Shown here: positions 8,190 to 16,014 of the stretch, piece by piece | Layout of the letters: the number at the start of each line of letters is the position of its first letter | Position numbering within the stretch: position 1 is the stretch's first letter | Assembly: GCA_027355725.1 (NCBI GenBank) | Contig: DAIEHI010000128.1 | Location: 1-64,000, forward strand | Direction of reading: 5' to 3' | Length of the DNA: 64,000 bases | From: Acidimicrobiaceae bacterium | GTDB lineage: Bacteria > Actinomycetota > Acidimicrobiia > Acidimicrobiales > RAAP-2 | The notes under the pieces: model-generated | Database searches by the model: none | Seen by the model: only the letters and a program-made list of their open reading frames with translations | Told to the model about the DNA's origin: nothing | Program-made: the position numbers and the translations under genes

Positions 8190-9217
8190 CTCCATTGACG
8201 GAGTTCGCTTCGTTCGAGCGGCCGTGGGCCGGCCTCTCGCACGTGACGGGTCATTCTCGCGCGCTCAATGCTGAGCGACACCTCTCGAACGCCACGGGAG
8301 TGGCGTAGTTCTGGATAGAGATCGTCAATCGACCCGAGAATGCTGGCAGCATTCTGGCCGAATCGAGCAGCGTTCGCCCACGCGATCACGATGTGGCGCC
8401 GAGTGACTCCCGCGCTGCCCTCGAAAGCGCCAGCGAACGAGTGCTCATCAAAATCAGAAGCTCCGCGTTGCGGCACCACGAGTGCGCCAATCGACTGGAA
8501 GCGGGTTCTATCGCTCTGCCATAGAGCGACGATCTCGTCGCGACCACGCTGCGTCTTGACACCGCGCTCCGCGCTGTGTCCGGCCCACAGCGCTCTGTAC
8601 CCCTCATCGAGACCAGCAACGTGCTCGGTCCCTTCGAAAGAGCGCCACGCTGTCCACGGCGTTCGTTGGGCCAACTCGTGTCGCAGTGTCGAACGATAGA
8701 GCGCGTCTGCGCTACGGGCGTGAGCGAAGAGAGCTCGACTGTCAAGGACGCTTCGCGCATGCTCCGCTCGAGCGCCGACGAGAACATGGTCATGCAGGTG
8801 CGGTTCCGCGTGACGGTTGACGCCGTGGGTGAAACTCACGATCTCACTCCAACGCCCTCTCTCGTCTCGGTCCAACCCACCTCTCCTATCGCGCACGACC
8901 AGTGCACGGTCCTCAAGGTAGTCAACCGACGCCGCTACTGATGCGCGATGCGCATCGATCACCGCTCGAGCATGCTCGGGGGCAATGGCGACGAGGATCG
9001 AGATCGGACGAGGCGCAGCAAACACGAGGTCATAGCCCTTCACCGCCGATCGCTCTGTTCCCGTGAGGACGTGCGCGACATCACTCGCACTCACGCAGTC
9101 TCCACTGCCTCGCAACCACCATCCTGGTCCTCCGTCTCGCACACCGTCGAGTTCGAGAGCCCGATCGCCGGTGAAGTATGAGACATCCCTCGATCGTCGA
9201 GTGAAGATGCGAAGCAT
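8117..9217 (-). CDS. TrwC/MobF-like relaxase domain protein (no helicase domain)
   Basis: A 366-aa relaxase-domain protein. Evidence: an N-terminal Tyr in SYFTGDRALEL (Tyr14, the expected nicking residue), GYDLVFAAPRPISILVA (about 61-77), and the HUH metal site EPHLHDH (His142, His144) with a third His 11 residues earlier (His131), the spacing seen in TrwC-type relaxases. Known MobF relaxases are much longer because a RecD-like helicase follows; here only about 100 residues follow the core and they end in Asp-Arg-Ser repeats. It follows pafBC on the same strand with a 31-base gap that contains an inverted repeat touching the start codon. Nicking and transfer are inferred, not shown. Confidence 0.8.
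   Translation of the reverse strand: MLRIFTRRSRDVSYFTGDRALELDGVRDGGPGWWLRGSGDCVSASDVAHVLTGTERSAVKGYDLVFAAPRPISILVAIAPEHARAVIDAHRASVAASVDYLEDRALVVRDRRGGLDRDERGRWSEIVSFTHGVNRHAEPHLHDHVLVGARAEHARSVLDSRALFAHARSADALYRSTLRHELAQRTPWTAWRSFEGTEHVAGLDEGYRALWAGHSAERGVKTQRGRDEIVALWQSDRTRFQSIGALVVPQRGASDFDEHSFAGAFEGSAGVTRRHIVIAWANAARFGQNAASILGSIDDLYPELRHSRGVREVSLSIERARMTRHVREAGPRPLERSELRQWSHAPLDRSDRSDRSDRSARTERSR
8124..8176. repeat. Tandem 9-bp repeat with an inverted copy in the overlapping gene ends
   Basis: Three exact GGAGCGATC units (8141-8167) and a degenerate fourth (to 8176) lie in the region where coupling-protein and relaxase genes overlap tail-to-tail. The inverse of the unit is present at 8124-8132, making a perfect 9-bp hairpin with an 8-base loop. 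On one strand the repeat codes Arg-Ser-Glu, on the other Asp-Arg-Ser. It may work as a two-way transcription stop or a binding site. Confidence 0.85.
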
Positions 9218-9240
9218 TGAGTACCCCCAGGAGTACTCAA
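9217..9240. promoter_or_regulatory. Inverted repeat at the relaxase ribosome-binding site and start codon
   Basis: Arms TTGAGTAC (9217-9224) and GTACTCAA (9233-9240) are perfect 8-bp complements around an 8-base spacer. Read on the minus strand, the G-rich ribosome-binding sequence (TCCTGGGG) is the loop, and the last A of the right arm is the A of the relaxase ATG. It could be an RNA hairpin controlling translation, an autorepressor site, or a relaxase recognition repeat. It lies in the 31-base gap after pafBC. Confidence 0.55.
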
Positions 9241-9248
9241 CGGTCGCC

Positions 9249-11198
9249 TCAGAGTTGAGAAGCGATCCTTCTCGCCAGTTCGTGACCGGCTTTGGCGAAT
9301 TTCTTCGTAGCCACCACCGCCCCTGGACCCGCCAACAACATCAGGTGATCAAGGAATGACTCATCGGTGATTCTGAACTTGACCGCGTGGCAACCGTCCT
9401 CCAGAGCGAGCCACTGCGAGCTCGGAAGAGGCTCAAAGAGGTATCGCTGGCCCGGTTGAACGACCACCACAACCTCATCACCCTCGTCGCCCACCTGCGT
9501 CAGCCAGTTTCGCGCCGTGTCCTCGGGTCTCGGTTCGCTCGACGGGGACTTAGCCAGGATGGCGTTGATTCGATCGATTCGAAATGTGCGCCAGCCTTCT
9601 CGGGTGGTGCAGTACGCGCGAACGTAGGTATGTCCATTCAACACCTTGATCTCGCGAGGTTCAATCGATCGGGTAGTCGACTCCTCTGCGACGCCGGGCG
9701 TGTACTCAATCTTGATGATCTCGCCGTTCGTAACCGCCTCTTTGACTTGGTCCAGGAGCGAATCATTTGAAGACAACTCCACCTGCACAAAAGCACTCGC
9801 GACTCGTTCAATCTTGTTGATGGCGGAATTGATCGCTGGGCTGTCATAGACGAGGGAGGCTTGACGAAGTGCGATGTTCAACGCAAAAAGGTCTCGCCAC
9901 ATGAACGGCGAAGGCTCGTCTCGTTCATTGACGTAATCGGCACGATAGACCGAGTCGTCGGTGTCTTCGTTATCCCAATCGTCACAGTCTTTGATCACGC
10001 GTGCAGGAAATCTGCTCGAGCCGTCACTCGCCTCAGCGAGGGGTTCGAGCGACGACAACCGGTCCATGACGAGACGCACGTGCTCAGGCGACAGAGAGAA
10101 CCTCGCGGCGAGTTCACTGATTCGCAGGCCGTCCTCGGCCATATAGACAGCGTGTAAGAGTTGCAGCGTTTCACCCAGTACGTCGTTTGACGTCGGGCCG
10201 GAAAACTTGAAGTCCTCTGCAATTGGCTTCGCGCTCTTGTTCACCTCTTCGAGCCACTGCTCCAGTTCCTCCTTCAGTGCCTTTGGGCTCTGAAGGCGTA
10301 CGCGCTCCGCTGCCTCGAGAACGAAGCGAAGTGCCGCTCTCGAGTTCTCGAACGAGATCCCAACCTCTATCCGACCTTCCTTCTTCTGCGCCGCGAGCGC
10401 CCGCGGATACTGGCGTACCAGGAGGTCTGCGTAGTTCTGGTTGGTGGTGACGACCACATCAATTGGCGAAGGAGACTTCTGGAATTCCGCCCTCCACGCC
10501 TTAGCGATGCTGAGTGACTCCTCATCAACTTCGTACCCCTCGTTCAAGACGACTGGCATGGACGTGATCCGAGAAATCCGATAGCCCTTGATCTCAGCCG
10601 TGCCCTGTACGCGCGCCACGAGATACGACGCACCGTTGAAGACATCAATGATAAGAGGCTCAACAACGCGTAACTTGTTGGTCGACGACTGATAATGAAA
10701 TGACAATGCCCGGCGCAAGCGCAGCGCTCGCACCACCGGCGTGTAATACGCCGAGAATTCAAGTCCCCCGTCGCTCGCGGGTGCATCGTTAAAGACACTG
10801 AAGACGCCTGAGGACCCCACGCCACAGAACCGAAGCGCCAACTGCACGACCCGCTGCTCATCTTCATCGAAATGAATCACCGGCGCATAGCCGCTTGAGG
10901 GATCGATGCGGTACCCGACGGTGTCATCAGACAGCACCACGGTCTCGATGTCAAACCCGAGTTCTCGAATTCTCGCCTTGTCGCGCTCGAACTTCTGACG
11001 AACTGCCCCTTCGTTACCGTCATACGCGCGAATCTTCTTCGGACCCTTCGACGACACCGGATACTCGTCGATCTTGAGGTCGCGCACGATCTCTTCCTGG
11101 GTCAGGGGCTTCTGGTCAGTCCACGCGCGTTGCAGTAGGAGCACGAGCGCGATCAGGCGCTCACGGCTCTGTTCAACCCCTGCACGAATACTGCTCAT
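9249..11198 (-). CDS. pafBC: Fused PafB-PafC WYL-domain DNA-damage response activator
   Basis: A 649-aa transcription regulator made of two PafB/PafC-type halves. Each half has an N-terminal winged-helix region (about residues 10-60 and 330-395) and a WYL domain (about 150-230, LRLRRALSFHYQSS; about 500-570, ITNGEI-type strand leading to IKIEYTPG and FRIDRI). PafBC is the LexA/RecA-independent activator of DNA-repair genes in actinobacteria and naturally fused forms are known. The frame is open to 11387, but ATG 11198 is preceded by AGGAGA and begins MSSIRAGVEQSRERL, so I start there. It lies between moaC and the relaxase gene on the same strand. Confidence 0.85.
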   Translation of the reverse strand: MSSIRAGVEQSRERLIALVLLLQRAWTDQKPLTQEEIVRDLKIDEYPVSSKGPKKIRAYDGNEGAVRQKFERDKARIRELGFDIETVVLSDDTVGYRIDPSSGYAPVIHFDEDEQRVVQLALRFCGVGSSGVFSVFNDAPASDGGLEFSAYYTPVVRALRLRRALSFHYQSSTNKLRVVEPLIIDVFNGASYLVARVQGTAEIKGYRISRITSMPVVLNEGYEVDEESLSIAKAWRAEFQKSPSPIDVVVTTNQNYADLLVRQYPRALAAQKKEGRIEVGISFENSRAALRFVLEAAERVRLQSPKALKEELEQWLEEVNKSAKPIAEDFKFSGPTSNDVLGETLQLLHAVYMAEDGLRISELAARFSLSPEHVRLVMDRLSSLEPLAEASDGSSRFPARVIKDCDDWDNEDTDDSVYRADYVNERDEPSPFMWRDLFALNIALRQASLVYDSPAINSAINKIERVASAFVQVELSSNDSLLDQVKEAVTNGEIIKIEYTPGVAEESTTRSIEPREIKVLNGHTYVRAYCTTREGWRTFRIDRINAILAKSPSSEPRPEDTARNWLTQVGDEGDEVVVVVQPGQRYLFEPLPSSQWLALEDGCHAVKFRITDESFLDHLMLLAGPGAVVATKKFAKAGHELARRIASQL

Positions 11199-11254
11199 GA
11201 ATCTCCTGTCATCAACCCTCGAGGGTACTGGAGTCGGGTCACCGCAGCGTGCGA

Positions 11255-11773
11255 CTACTTCGTATCGTCGGGTCCGACCCCGGACACCCTCGATGTGTCG
11301 TCTCTTCGCCAGGTGCCCGAACGCCCTCCCGACTTCTCCCACAGGGCGACTTCTTCTATCGTCATAGTGCGATCGGACGACTTGCACATGTCATAAATGG
11401 TCAACGCCGCCACCGTGACGGCCATCATCGCCTCCATTTCAACACCCGTGCGGTCGAACGTGTCCACGCTCGCCTCCACATCGATGTGAGTATCGGCAAT
11501 CGTGAAGTTCACGTAGACGTTGCCCACCAGCACTGGGTGCGACATCGGCAACAGTGTCGAGGCCATCTTCGCAGCCTGAATTCCCGCCACTCTCGCGGTC
11601 GCGAGTACGTCACCCTTGTTCATCGCATTGGCCGCCACACTGGCGGTGGTCTCGGCCAACATATTGACGCGACATCGTGCGAGTGCTCTACGGGCGCTGA
11701 CCTCTGATGGGCCTAGGTCACGCGGGAAAGTCCCGTTTCGACCCGATCTTCGAAGTTGGTGGAAGTCGTCCAC
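11255..11773 (-). CDS. moaC: Cyclic pyranopterin monophosphate synthase MoaC
   Basis: Second step of molybdenum cofactor synthesis, converting the cyclic dihydro-GTP made by MoaA to cPMP. The 172-aa protein has the expected ASVAANAMNKGDVLATARVA block, the active-site segment LLPMSHP (about residue 75-81, usual form LIPLCHP; the conserved His is present while Cys is replaced by Ser), and the C-terminal VEMEAMMAVTVAALTIYDM and KSGGRSG motifs (catalytic Lys). It starts about 80 bases from the divergent fmdB-like gene and precedes pafBC by 56 bases. The tail after KSGGRSG is about 15 residues longer than typical. No other moa gene is near. Confidence 0.93.
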   Translation of the reverse strand: MDDFHQLRRSGRNGTFPRDLGPSEVSARRALARCRVNMLAETTASVAANAMNKGDVLATARVAGIQAAKMASTLLPMSHPVLVGNVYVNFTIADTHIDVEASVDTFDRTGVEMEAMMAVTVAALTIYDMCKSSDRTMTIEEVALWEKSGGRSGTWRRDDTSRVSGVGPDDTK

Positions 11774-11792
11774 CGGGCAATGCTACCGAGCA

Positions 11793-11824
11793 TTGACTGG
11801 AGTCGTGTCCAAAACCGGTACACT
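11793..11824 (+). promoter_or_regulatory. Possible promoter for the FmdB-like gene
   Basis: TTGACT (11793-11798) and TACACT (11819-11824) resemble -35 and -10 boxes, but the 20-base spacing is longer than ideal. The candidate -10 ends 32 bases before the ATG at 11857, which has a GGAG ribosome-binding site. Confidence 0.3.
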
Positions 11825-11856
11825 GCCCTCGTCGCTTTGCTGTACAGGAGTAGCCC

Positions 11857-12144
11857 ATGCCAACCTATGAATACGAATGCCAATCGTGCCACCAGCGGGT
11901 CGAGGCGGTCCAGAAGTTCTCAGACCCTGCGTTGACCACATGCGAAGCATGCGGTGGTGAGTTGAAGAAGGTCTTCTCGGCCGTTGGCATTGTCTTCAAG
12001 GGGAGCGGCTTCTACAAGAATGACAGCCGTGGTGCGAGCAGTTCAGCAACGCCTCCGGCGTCGTCGTCGAACGCCACCACGACACCGACACCCACACCGG
12101 CAGCTGCCCCGAGCGCTACGACGACATCGAGTTCCGCCGACTAG
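11857..12144 (+). CDS. FmdB-family zinc-ribbon regulatory protein
   Basis: Small cytoplasmic protein of 95 aa. The N-terminal 45 residues form the FmdB putative zinc ribbon: MPTYEYECQSCHQRVE gives the first Cys-x2-Cys pair, and TCEACGGELKK the second. The remaining half is a disordered Ser/Ala/Thr/Pro tail. FmdB proteins are widespread, often described as putative regulators; their real role is not settled. An ATG with an upstream GGAG sets the start. The stop codon is shared with the convergent tldE gene (CTAG). Confidence 0.88.
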   Translation: MPTYEYECQSCHQRVEAVQKFSDPALTTCEACGGELKKVFSAVGIVFKGSGFYKNDSRGASSSATPPASSSNATTTPTPTPAAAPSATTTSSSAD

Positions 12145-13496
12145 GAACCTGAGACCGCGACGCCCCCGATGGCGAGCGACTGGCCAGCGGCGCTTCCCGG
12201 CAACCATTCGACGTCACTACCCACGTAGAGCACGTCGAGGAGCATCCTTTGCAGGGTGGAGGCGACCGTAATCTCGCGCACCGGTTCGGCGAGTTGTCCG
12301 TCTCGGATCATGAGTCCCGTAATGCCCACTGAGAAATCACCTGAGATCGGGTTCACCCCCGAATGGACGCCCGTCAGCGATTCGACGAATATTCCGTTGC
12401 CTACACGACGAAATATCTCGGCCTGATCGAACTCGCCTGGCGCAAGTTGGAGCGCCCGACACCCCGCCGAGGGAGAGCCCGCGATGCCGCCCCTGACGGC
12501 ACTGCCGGTCGACACCGTACCCGCGCGCCGAGCTGACACGGTGTCATAGACGAATGCTTCGAGCCGACCTTGTTGGATCAGGACATTGCGCCGACACGCG
12601 AGTCCTTCTCCGTCGTACACACTGGCGGCGAAATGGCGCGGATCGGTCGGGTCATCAATCAGTGTGAAGAGCGGCGACGCGACATTCTCGCCAATTCGAT
12701 TCGCAAAGAAGGACCGGCCATAGACAACCGCCTCACCGCTCAAGGCTCCACCAATGATCGAAAGCAACGTGGCGGTGCTTCGAGGATCGAAGACTGCGGT
12801 GCCCTTCATCGACGCCGGCTTCACAGCTCCGAGCATCCTTGTCGCTCTCGATATCGCATCATGCGCCGCCTCTGAGAGGTCCAATTCGCGTGGTGAGCGG
12901 CCCGCTGAGAGCCCCCAACCGGTCTGATCGGTTGTGCCGTCAGTTGCGATGGCCTCCACCGAGACGAAGGCACCCGACCTTTCATACGACGCTCTGATGC
13001 CCTCACTCGAGACAATGGCGGCCTCGGCAACGTAGTCCGAGTAGTTGGCGGCATCGACCTGTCGAATTCGATGGTCACCGGTGCGAACCATCTTCTCCAA
13101 CTCAAGGGCCATTGCAATCTTCTCGTCCAGTGGCGTACTCAGGACCAGCGCATCCGACAACGCAAGTTGAGTTCCCGCCACACCATCGGGTTTCGCGAAG
13201 GCGACGAATTCGTCTTCCGTCGCGAAACGAGCATTGTCGCGCGCCTCGTTGAGCACTTCAATGAGTGCCGACTCATCGAGTGATCCCGCCCACGCGGAGC
13301 CCACTTGAGCGCCCGCCGAACTATCACGAAGGATGCGAACCCCTATGCCTGACGAAGACGCACTCGAGAGATTCTCCACCTCTCCTTGATACGCCTGTAT
13401 CTCGGTGTCCACGCCCTTTGACAGGTAGACCTCAATCTTCTCGTCACCCTTCGCGCCGTCAAGGATCCGCTCGGCACGCTGCATCAACTCACTCAT
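12141..13496 (-). CDS. tldE: TldE/PmbA-family metallopeptidase subunit
   Basis: Partner subunit of the TldD/TldE protease, which trims unfolded or modified peptides and some RiPP leaders. The 451-aa protein begins MSELMQRAERILDGA at the ATG that overlaps the tldD stop by 4 bases; the longer frame up to 13583 lies within tldD and is not used. It has the family's IQAYQGEVENLSSASSSGIGVRI start region, the RNVLIQQGRLEAFVYD segment and the GVNPISGDFSVGITG end block, and, as in TldE generally, no HExxxH zinc motif. Translational coupling supports a 1:1 complex. No peptide substrate gene is recognised nearby. Confidence 0.92.
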   Translation of the reverse strand: MSELMQRAERILDGAKGDEKIEVYLSKGVDTEIQAYQGEVENLSSASSSGIGVRILRDSSAGAQVGSAWAGSLDESALIEVLNEARDNARFATEDEFVAFAKPDGVAGTQLALSDALVLSTPLDEKIAMALELEKMVRTGDHRIRQVDAANYSDYVAEAAIVSSEGIRASYERSGAFVSVEAIATDGTTDQTGWGLSAGRSPRELDLSEAAHDAISRATRMLGAVKPASMKGTAVFDPRSTATLLSIIGGALSGEAVVYGRSFFANRIGENVASPLFTLIDDPTDPRHFAASVYDGEGLACRRNVLIQQGRLEAFVYDTVSARRAGTVSTGSAVRGGIAGSPSAGCRALQLAPGEFDQAEIFRRVGNGIFVESLTGVHSGVNPISGDFSVGITGLMIRDGQLAEPVREITVASTLQRMLLDVLYVGSDVEWLPGSAAGQSLAIGGVAVSGS

Positions 13497-14890
13497 GCCG
13501 CCGTTCCTCCAATGGTGACGCCGCTCAGGCGCATCGTCGCCTGTCCGGTGCCTACCGGCACTGATTGACCGTCTTTGCCGCATGTGCCCGGGGTCATCGA
13601 GAAATCTGTTGCCACAGCGTCGACGCGCTGGAGAATCTCTGGTCCATTGCCGATCAGATTGCAGTCTCGAAGCGGCGCGGTGATCTTGCCATCCTCAATC
13701 AAGAAGGCTGCAGTCATGCCAAAAACGAAGTCACCGGTAGCGGTGTTGACTTGGCCGCCCCCCAATTGCGCGACGTACACGCCTCGAGGCGTCTGAGCCA
13801 CGATCTCGTCGGCGTCGGAGTCACCTTCGAGCAAGTAGGTGTTCGTCATTCGAACCATTGGCAGGTGCTGATAACTCTGACGACGACCATTGCCAGATGA
13901 AGTGCGACTGGACTTTCTCGCTCGCAAGTGATCCCACATGTAATCCGTCAACACACCATTCTCGATGAGCACGTTGCGAGCGCCCGGTTGACCCTCGTCG
14001 TCGATAGCGAGATAACCCCATTCCCCGGTAACCGTCCCGTCATCTACCAGCGTCACGAGAGGGCTGGCGACCTGCTGGCCCACCTTGCCCGCATAGACCG
14101 AGGCATTCTTAAGGATTGCGTCTGCTTCAAGCCCGTGACCGCACGCCTCATGGAACAAGATGCCCCCAGAACCACCGGCGAGAACGACCGGCAGGTCTCC
14201 TGAGGGCGCCGGACGGGCATCCAGTTTCGTTATAGCCTGATGCGCAGCCCCCCGTGCAGCTTCCTCGATGGCCTCCATCGTCAGTAACTCGAAACCGCGG
14301 GTTCCAGCAACCGGTCGATATCCGGTCTGCATACCCGCATCACCACTCGCAACGCATGAGATGTTGAAGCGTGTTCGCACCTGGTGGTCTGAGGCGAAGA
14401 CCCCTTCAGAGTTGGCGACGAGGAAGCGACGAACGGAGTCTCCTAAGGCAACCTGTACTTGAGTGATCGACGAACCTTGGGAGCGAGCAATGTCGTCGGC
14501 GAATCGAAGAAGTTCAATCTTCTTTGCCTTGTCGACCTCGTGGGGCAGAATCTTTGCGTTAGAGGGATGCTCGCGCAAGGTTCCAAGTGCGACCTCTCGA
14601 ACGCCACCTCCGCCTTCACGGGCCACCGTTGCCGCAGCTCGAGCCGCACTCAAGAGGCCCGCCTCGGAGAGGTCAGCGGTATGGGCGAACCCGGTGGTCT
14701 CGCCCACCACTACGCGTATTCCCGCGCCGCGATCGCGACCCGAACTCAATTCCTCCACCCGTTGCTGATCGAGCATCGCCGAGCTCGTCGATCGATCCTC
14801 GACAAAGACCTCAGCAAATTCGCCACCGCGGCTCAGGGCCTCCCCGAGCGCGCGCTGGACAACGTCGTGGGCTAGCAAAGTGTCAGACAT
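13493..14890 (-). CDS. tldD: TldD-family metallopeptidase (catalytic subunit)
   Basis: Zinc-bearing subunit of the TldD/TldE peptidase, 465 aa from the ATG at 14890 (MSDTLLAHDVVQRAL). The zinc motif HEACGH (ILFHEACGHGLEAD) is near residue 250, and the C-terminal GGGQVNTATGDFVFGM block matches the family. The open frame to 15034 extends into the upstream gap without sequence typical of TldD and is not used. Gene order tldD-tldE with ATGA overlap indicates one operon. The known complex degrades unfolded peptides inside its chamber. Confidence 0.93.
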   Translation of the reverse strand: MSDTLLAHDVVQRALGEALSRGGEFAEVFVEDRSTSSAMLDQQRVEELSSGRDRGAGIRVVVGETTGFAHTADLSEAGLLSAARAAATVAREGGGGVREVALGTLREHPSNAKILPHEVDKAKKIELLRFADDIARSQGSSITQVQVALGDSVRRFLVANSEGVFASDHQVRTRFNISCVASGDAGMQTGYRPVAGTRGFELLTMEAIEEAARGAAHQAITKLDARPAPSGDLPVVLAGGSGGILFHEACGHGLEADAILKNASVYAGKVGQQVASPLVTLVDDGTVTGEWGYLAIDDEGQPGARNVLIENGVLTDYMWDHLRARKSSRTSSGNGRRQSYQHLPMVRMTNTYLLEGDSDADEIVAQTPRGVYVAQLGGGQVNTATGDFVFGMTAAFLIEDGKITAPLRDCNLIGNGPEILQRVDAVATDFSMTPGTCGKDGQSVPVGTGQATMRLSGVTIGGTAA

Positions 14891-15114
14891 GGAGTTCAGC
14901 GTATCGTTCGAACCCCCCATCGCTCGCGGCCCGCTCCCGCACCGCTCGCTTGACCCAGAAACGTCCGTCAGCGAAGACGCGGTGCCACACTTCGCTCCCC
15001 TAACCGTCTCATCACGTCTGAGCGGCCATCGCATGTGACAACAAGGTTACAAATCATCCTTGCGGGTGTCTCGCGGCATCTTGCAGATTACGATTCGCGG
15101 TAGGTGATGGAGGA

Positions 15115-15921
15115 ATGATGAGCGATACTGAGAACAACGTAGAACCATCCCCGACGTCGGGCGACACAGCGCACCCGCGTCATCCTCGAAGCGGACGTCG
15201 CGGTGCCATCGCAGCGTTGTTGATCCTCCTCGTCGCTTCAGTGCTCGTGAGTACCATCAGCATCGCGAGCGTGGCGCTCACCCGATCCAACTCTTCAAAG
15301 TCGGCCTCGACTATCACCGTCACCGGCTCCGGCACCGCCAAAGGGACCCCCGACACCGTCAACTTTCAAATCGGCGTCAGTACCGTCGCCCAGAGTGCCG
15401 TTGGGGCGTTGAGCGAAAATAGCGCCCGAGTCGCACGCCTCATTGCGAGCCTGCGCTCACGCGGCGTTGCCAAGAGTGACATGCAGACGTCGGATCTCAG
15501 CATCTATGCGAACTACGACAACAAAGGCAACATCACCGGCTTCACCGCATCCAACAACCTGAACGTAACGATGCACACCATCAAGAACGCCGGCTCCGCG
15601 ATTGACACGGCGGCGCGAGCCGCCGGCAACGGCGTGCAGCTCAATGGACTCTCGTTCTCGATTTCAAACGATTCCAGTTTGCTGAGAAAGGCCCGAGTCG
15701 CCGCGATGAAGAATGCCTATCTCGAGGCTTCACAGATCGCCACGGCAGGCGGCTCGCGCATCGGGGGCATCATTCGAATCACCGACCAAGAGAACGTCTC
15801 GTCGCCACCGGTCATCTTCAAGACCCTTGCGCCCACTGCGTCTGGCGTCGCCACAACTCCCCTCGAAGCGGGCAGTCAATCAGTCAACGTCCAGGTGACC
15901 GTGGTCTACTCGCTTAGATAG
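15115..15921 (+). CDS. SIMPL (DUF541) domain protein, membrane-anchored
   Basis: A 268-aa protein with a cytoplasmic basic lead, one membrane helix (about residues 28-55, GAIAALLILLVASVLVSTIS) and an extracytoplasmic SIMPL domain starting at ITVTGSGTAKGTPDTVNFQ. Later blocks ending in TASNNLNVTMH and a C-terminal VNVQVTVVYSL strand also match the family. SIMPL proteins are exported and have no fixed function; stress-related and signalling roles have been proposed. Two adjacent ATGs (15115 and 15118) follow a GGAGGA ribosome-binding site. It is divergent from tldD, separated by about 220 bases with no recognised site. Confidence 0.85.
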   Translation: MMSDTENNVEPSPTSGDTAHPRHPRSGRRGAIAALLILLVASVLVSTISIASVALTRSNSSKSASTITVTGSGTAKGTPDTVNFQIGVSTVAQSAVGALSENSARVARLIASLRSRGVAKSDMQTSDLSIYANYDNKGNITGFTASNNLNVTMHTIKNAGSAIDTAARAAGNGVQLNGLSFSISNDSSLLRKARVAAMKNAYLEASQIATAGGSRIGGIIRITDQENVSSPPVIFKTLAPTASGVATTPLEAGSQSVNVQVTVVYSLR

Positions 15922-16014
15922 GCCCTGAGAAACGCTCACCCGGCTGCTGTGCGCACGTCCCGAATCCCAACGGCCACTCGAAAGATTCACGTCGTGCAGA
16001 ACTAGGCTGGGACA

